This document shows positions 6,298-8,124 of a stretch of 8,124 nucleotides of DNA, piece after piece; positions within the stretch are counted from its first letter, which is position 1; each line of letters opens with the position of its first letter. The stretch spans positions 1-8,124 of the forward strand of contig JAFCBW010000047.1 of NCBI GenBank assembly GCA_017610525.1. Reading direction: 5' to 3'. The DNA comes from Candidatus Nanohalarchaeota archaeon. Lineage in GTDB: Archaea > EX4484-52 > B79-G9. The notes under the pieces are model-generated. The model saw only the letters and a program-made list of their open reading frames with translations. It ran no database searches and was not told the DNA's origin. A program made the position numbers and the translations under genes.

Positions 6298-7340
6298 TAG
6301 CAAATTTTGCCCCTGTACTTAGCATAAGTAGGATAACTCACATAAGACTTATTATCAATATACATCTGTGTAGTCTTTGCAAGATTCCTCTTTTCATCAA
6401 CATTATCACTAACTGTAAACGCAAACGAATCAGACCCTGCGCCCGACCCGTAAGAAGTCACAAGAATCCTCTCACCTGCCTTTGCGACATCAAGAACAGC
6501 AGCAAGCCCAAGCACAGCACATCCGGAATAAGTATTCCCTACCTTCTGCACAACAAACCCGCTCTTCATCTTCTCCATAGGCACCCCGAACTTCTTTGCC
6601 ATACTCAAAGGAAACTTCCCGTTCGGCATATGAAAAACAACATGGTCAAAATCATTGATATCTGCACCCATTTTCTTAAGCAGCCCTTCTGTCCCGTTCT
6701 TGACATGCCTGAAATACGCAGGCTCACCTGTAAACCTGCCCCCATGCGACGGGTACTTCGCAAGATTCCTCCTCCAGAAATCCGGTGTATCAGAAGAGAA
6801 AGAATAAGTCTCATCAACCTTAGCAATCATCTCATTTTTCTTGTTGCCAACAATAAACGCCGCTCCCCCACCTGCAGCAGAATACTCAAGCGCATTTCCC
6901 GGCGCCCCCTGCGCAGTATCAGCACCCACAGCAAGCCCGTACTTAATCATCTTAGAGTCAACAAGCCCCATGACCATCTGGAAACCTGCTGTACCTGCCT
7001 TGCACGCAAATTCAAGGTCCGCAGCAGTATAATCATTAGAAGCCCCGATTGCCTCCCCGACAATAGTGGAAGTCGGCTTGACAGCATACGGGTGCGACTC
7101 AGACCCAACATAGATCGCCCCGATATCCTTAACATCAATCTTAGCCCTTCGAAGCGCATTCAGCGCAGCATGCACAGAAATCGTGGCAGTATCCTCATCA
7201 TAATTCGGCACCGCCTTCTCATCAATCAGAAGACCTCTACGTATTGCCTCCCCGTCCTTGCCCCACACCTCAGCAATAGTCTCAACCTTGATGCGAAACC
7301 GCGGCACATACGCCCCATACCCGACAATCCCCGTATTCAT
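6297..7340 (-). CDS. Hydroxymethylglutaryl-CoA synthase, archaeal type
   Basis: The 347-residue thiolase-superfamily enzyme condenses acetoacetyl-CoA with acetyl-CoA to HMG-CoA, committing carbon to mevalonate and archaeal isoprenoid lipids. It begins GIVGYGAYVPRFRI (4-17), typical of the archaeal family. The catalytic residues are visible: E81 in GSESHPYA (79-86), the acyl-accepting C113 in EFACKAGTAG (110-119), and H237 in FHMPNGKFP (236-244). A late glycine motif, SYGSGAGSDSF (296-306), is also conserved. Length matches the archaeal enzyme; the bacterial and eukaryotic ones are longer. The ATG at 7340 has GGTGA (7351-7347) 6 nt upstream. It is first in the operon with the thiolase and DUF35 genes, whose products are known to form one complex with it in methanogens. 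Confidence 0.96.
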   Translation of the reverse strand: MNTGIVGYGAYVPRFRIKVETIAEVWGKDGEAIRRGLLIDEKAVPNYDEDTATISVHAALNALRRAKIDVKDIGAIYVGSESHPYAVKPTSTIVGEAIGASNDYTAADLEFACKAGTAGFQMVMGLVDSKMIKYGLAVGADTAQGAPGNALEYSAAGGGAAFIVGNKKNEMIAKVDETYSFSSDTPDFWRRNLAKYPSHGGRFTGEPAYFRHVKNGTEGLLKKMGADINDFDHVVFHMPNGKFPLSMAKKFGVPMEKMKSGFVVQKVGNTYSGCAVLGLAAVLDVAKAGERILVTSYGSGAGSDSFAFTVSDNVDEKRNLAKTTQMYIDNKSYVSYPTYAKYRGKIC

Positions 7341-7346
7341 CTAATT

Positions 7347-7351
7347 TCACC
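7347..7351 (-). promoter_or_regulatory. Ribosome-binding site of the HMG-CoA synthase gene
   Basis: GGTGA on the minus strand, 6 nt before the ATG at 7340. This gene therefore has a leadered transcript, unlike the leaderless genes at the left of the window. Confidence 0.7.
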
Positions 7352-7413
7352 ATTCACAAGCGCCCCAGGCAATGAACCAATTACACTAAAAATCCGGACT
7401 TAACTGAAGCAAG

Positions 7414-7423
7414 ATTATATATT
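7414..7423. promoter_or_regulatory. TATA element upstream of the mevalonate operon, possibly bidirectional
   Basis: The minus strand reads AATATATAAT. From its centre (near 7418) a start site about 26 nt away would fall near 7392, giving a leader of roughly 50 nt with the GGTGA site before the ATG at 7340. On the plus strand the same near-symmetric element (ATTATATATT) lies 21 nt before an ATG at 7440 and 30 nt before one at 7449, so it could also drive the small reading frame there. Confidence 0.5.
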
Positions 7424-7439
7424 GAAAACAAACATTTAA

Positions 7440-7544
7440 ATGCCTGACATGTTCCAGCGCAAAACATCAACAATTGACGATAATGTTTGGCAAATAAACA
7501 AGTCGCGACCAACAGGATGGGTTCTGGTATGTCCTATAGGATAA
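7440..7544 (+). CDS. Possible 34-residue microprotein
   Basis: An ATG at 7440 opens a 34-codon frame ending TAA (7542-7544). The protein starts MPDMFQRKTSTIDDNVWQI and ends with GWVLVCPIG. It is mixed and fairly hydrophilic, with two tryptophans and one cysteine. A second ATG at 7449 is an alternative start. No Shine-Dalgarno site is seen, but the TATA element at 7414-7423 is near enough for a leaderless transcript. I recognise no family. It fills most of the gap between the mevalonate operon and the DUF3307-like gene, and its end contains the 10-bp palindrome TCCTATAGGA (7532-7541). A chance frame of this length is quite possible. Confidence 0.3.
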   Translation: MPDMFQRKTSTIDDNVWQINKSRPTGWVLVCPIG

Positions 7545-7621
7545 AGCCATATATTTTATATTGTGCGGACATCGTGAATCACATTGAAGTAGAATGCTAC
7601 ATGTAACCGTATTGAAAAGCC

Positions 7622-7990
7622 CTAAACGACACCGGTGAGTATCTTTATGGTTAATCCGATAATTATTGAATATGTGACATTAATCATCGTGCCTGCGAGG
7701 AAAAATAATGAATTTTTACTCATATCTTCTCTACGTGCTATGGCTTTTGCTGCGAATATTAATGCTAGCGCAGTATAAGCATCCAGAAACATAAAAGTAA
7801 GTATCAGGATATTTTCACACTTCCCCACCACAAAACCCGTATCTCGTGCATCCTGATCTATATTTTGTATTATGTGTTTTTTTGATATCTTATTCAAAAT
7901 AAAATTTACTACAATTCCGCTTGTACCGAGTAGTATTACATATCCCAATAGTAAGATAGCAACATCAATCCAGTTTATATTTTCAATCAT
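7622..7990 (-). CDS. Small membrane protein resembling the C-terminal half of DUF3307 proteins
   Basis: The 122-residue product has three likely membrane segments (about 9-33, 59-83 and 94-117). The pattern GFVVGKCENILIL (52-64), then an AAKAIAR stretch (80-86) and FFLAGT (96-101), resembles the membrane half of DUF3307 proteins (G-x3-G-x2-E, a hydrophobic run, AAK-x3-R, then a segment ending in GT). The soluble N-terminal part of those proteins is missing, so this would be a stand-alone version. Its function is unknown. The ATG at 7990 has AGGTG (8004-8000) 9 nt upstream, and that site overlaps the stop of the frame at 8003, as in an operon. It seems more A+T-rich than the mevalonate genes, judged by eye. 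Confidence 0.75.
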   Translation of the reverse strand: MIENINWIDVAILLLGYVILLGTSGIVVNFILNKISKKHIIQNIDQDARDTGFVVGKCENILILTFMFLDAYTALALIFAAKAIARREDMSKNSLFFLAGTMINVTYSIIIGLTIKILTGVV

Positions 7991-8002
7991 TTAACATCGC
8001 AC

Positions 8003-8124
8003 CTATCTACGTTGACTATACTCCTGTAATGTATAATTTACCTTCCCTTCAATATTTCTAATCTCTTTCCACATTGAACAGTTGAGAGTTTTAGACACCG
8101 CTTGTTGAGTAAAAATTCATTATT
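8003..8124 (-). CDS. 3' end of a helix-turn-helix-like gene, apparently frameshifted, partial at right edge
   Basis: Read leftwards, the frame ending TAG at 8005-8003 encodes FTQQAVSKTLNCS, then MWKEIRNIEGK, and ends with LQEYSQRR. TQQ-A-V-S-K-x-L-N-x-S resembles the first helix and turn of a DNA-binding helix-turn-helix, as at the C-terminus of SatD-family proteins, which are often encoded next to DUF3307 genes. The frame is interrupted: TAA and TGA lie in frame at 8122-8117, with no good start before a GTG at 8098. Other frames enter from the edge through a T5 tract (8115-8111); removing one T would join ATG-AAT (8120-8115) to this frame, and removing two would join the frame open from base 8124. 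It could be a pseudogene, a sequencing error or a chance frame. The stop overlaps the downstream ribosome site, which favours a real gene end. Confidence 0.4.

Noticed and set aside
6287..6325. A 13-residue N-terminal extension of the thiolase.
   Set aside because: It overlaps the HMG-CoA synthase coding end and lacks a ribosome site, whereas the ATG at 6286 has AAGGTG at proper spacing and matches the family N-terminus.
6195..7403. A 402-codon plus-strand frame across the HMG-CoA synthase gene.
   Set aside because: It is antisense to a gene with all catalytic residues in place, and the translation is low-quality (many serines, prolines, arginines) with no recognisable domain.
7532..7541. 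The 10-bp palindrome TCCTATAGGA as an operator.
   Set aside because: It is a single short palindrome with no second copy in the window and too far from the mevalonate promoter to assign; noted only within the small frame.

Overview
The window reads as archaeal chromosome. The evidence is a complete HMG-CoA synthase / acetoacetyl-CoA thiolase / DUF35 zinc-ribbon cluster (the archaeal entry to the mevalonate pathway), a geranylgeranyl-reductase-family flavoprotein, TATA-type promoters placed 25-28 nt from start codons (leaderless genes), Shine-Dalgarno sites of the GGTGA/AGGAGG type, and a U-tract terminator. The sequence looks euryarchaeal in a broad sense; I cannot name the lineage.

Layout from left to right. 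Bases 1-62 hold the first 20 codons of a minus-strand membrane or secreted protein running off the left edge, with its own TATA box. Bases 107-306 are non-coding and packed with short inverted repeats, lying just downstream of a PHP-domain metallophosphoesterase gene (311-970, minus). The PHP gene and a family-2 glycosyltransferase of the dolichol-phosphate-mannose-synthase type (1023-1685, plus) diverge from one short A+T-rich region with a near-symmetric TATA element. The GT2 gene overlaps tail to tail by 41 bp with the end of a minus-strand operon (4565-1645): a multi-pass membrane protein resembling an ECF-transporter S component, a geranylgeranyl reductase family protein, and a MurG/GT28-like glycosyltransferase.

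Upstream of that operon is the minus-strand mevalonate operon (7340-4707): HMG-CoA synthase, thiolase, DUF35 protein. Each gene has a good ribosome-binding site, and a U-rich terminator follows the last stop codon. Two of these genes have starts that should be set downstream of the longest reading frame (thiolase at 6286, DUF35 at 5126), because the ribosome sites point there.

The right end (7341-8124) looks different. It has a possible 34-residue plus-strand microprotein, a small minus-strand membrane protein resembling the C-terminal membrane half of DUF3307 proteins, and upstream of it, at the window edge, an apparently frameshifted helix-turn-helix-like gene end reminiscent of SatD-family C-termini.

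Functionally, the centre is an isoprenoid/lipid neighbourhood. The three-gene operon makes HMG-CoA from acetyl-CoA. The reductase would saturate an isoprenoid chain, and the two glycosyltransferases could act on polyprenyl or archaeal lipids. The lipid and polyprenyl-glycoside link is inference from gene content and order.
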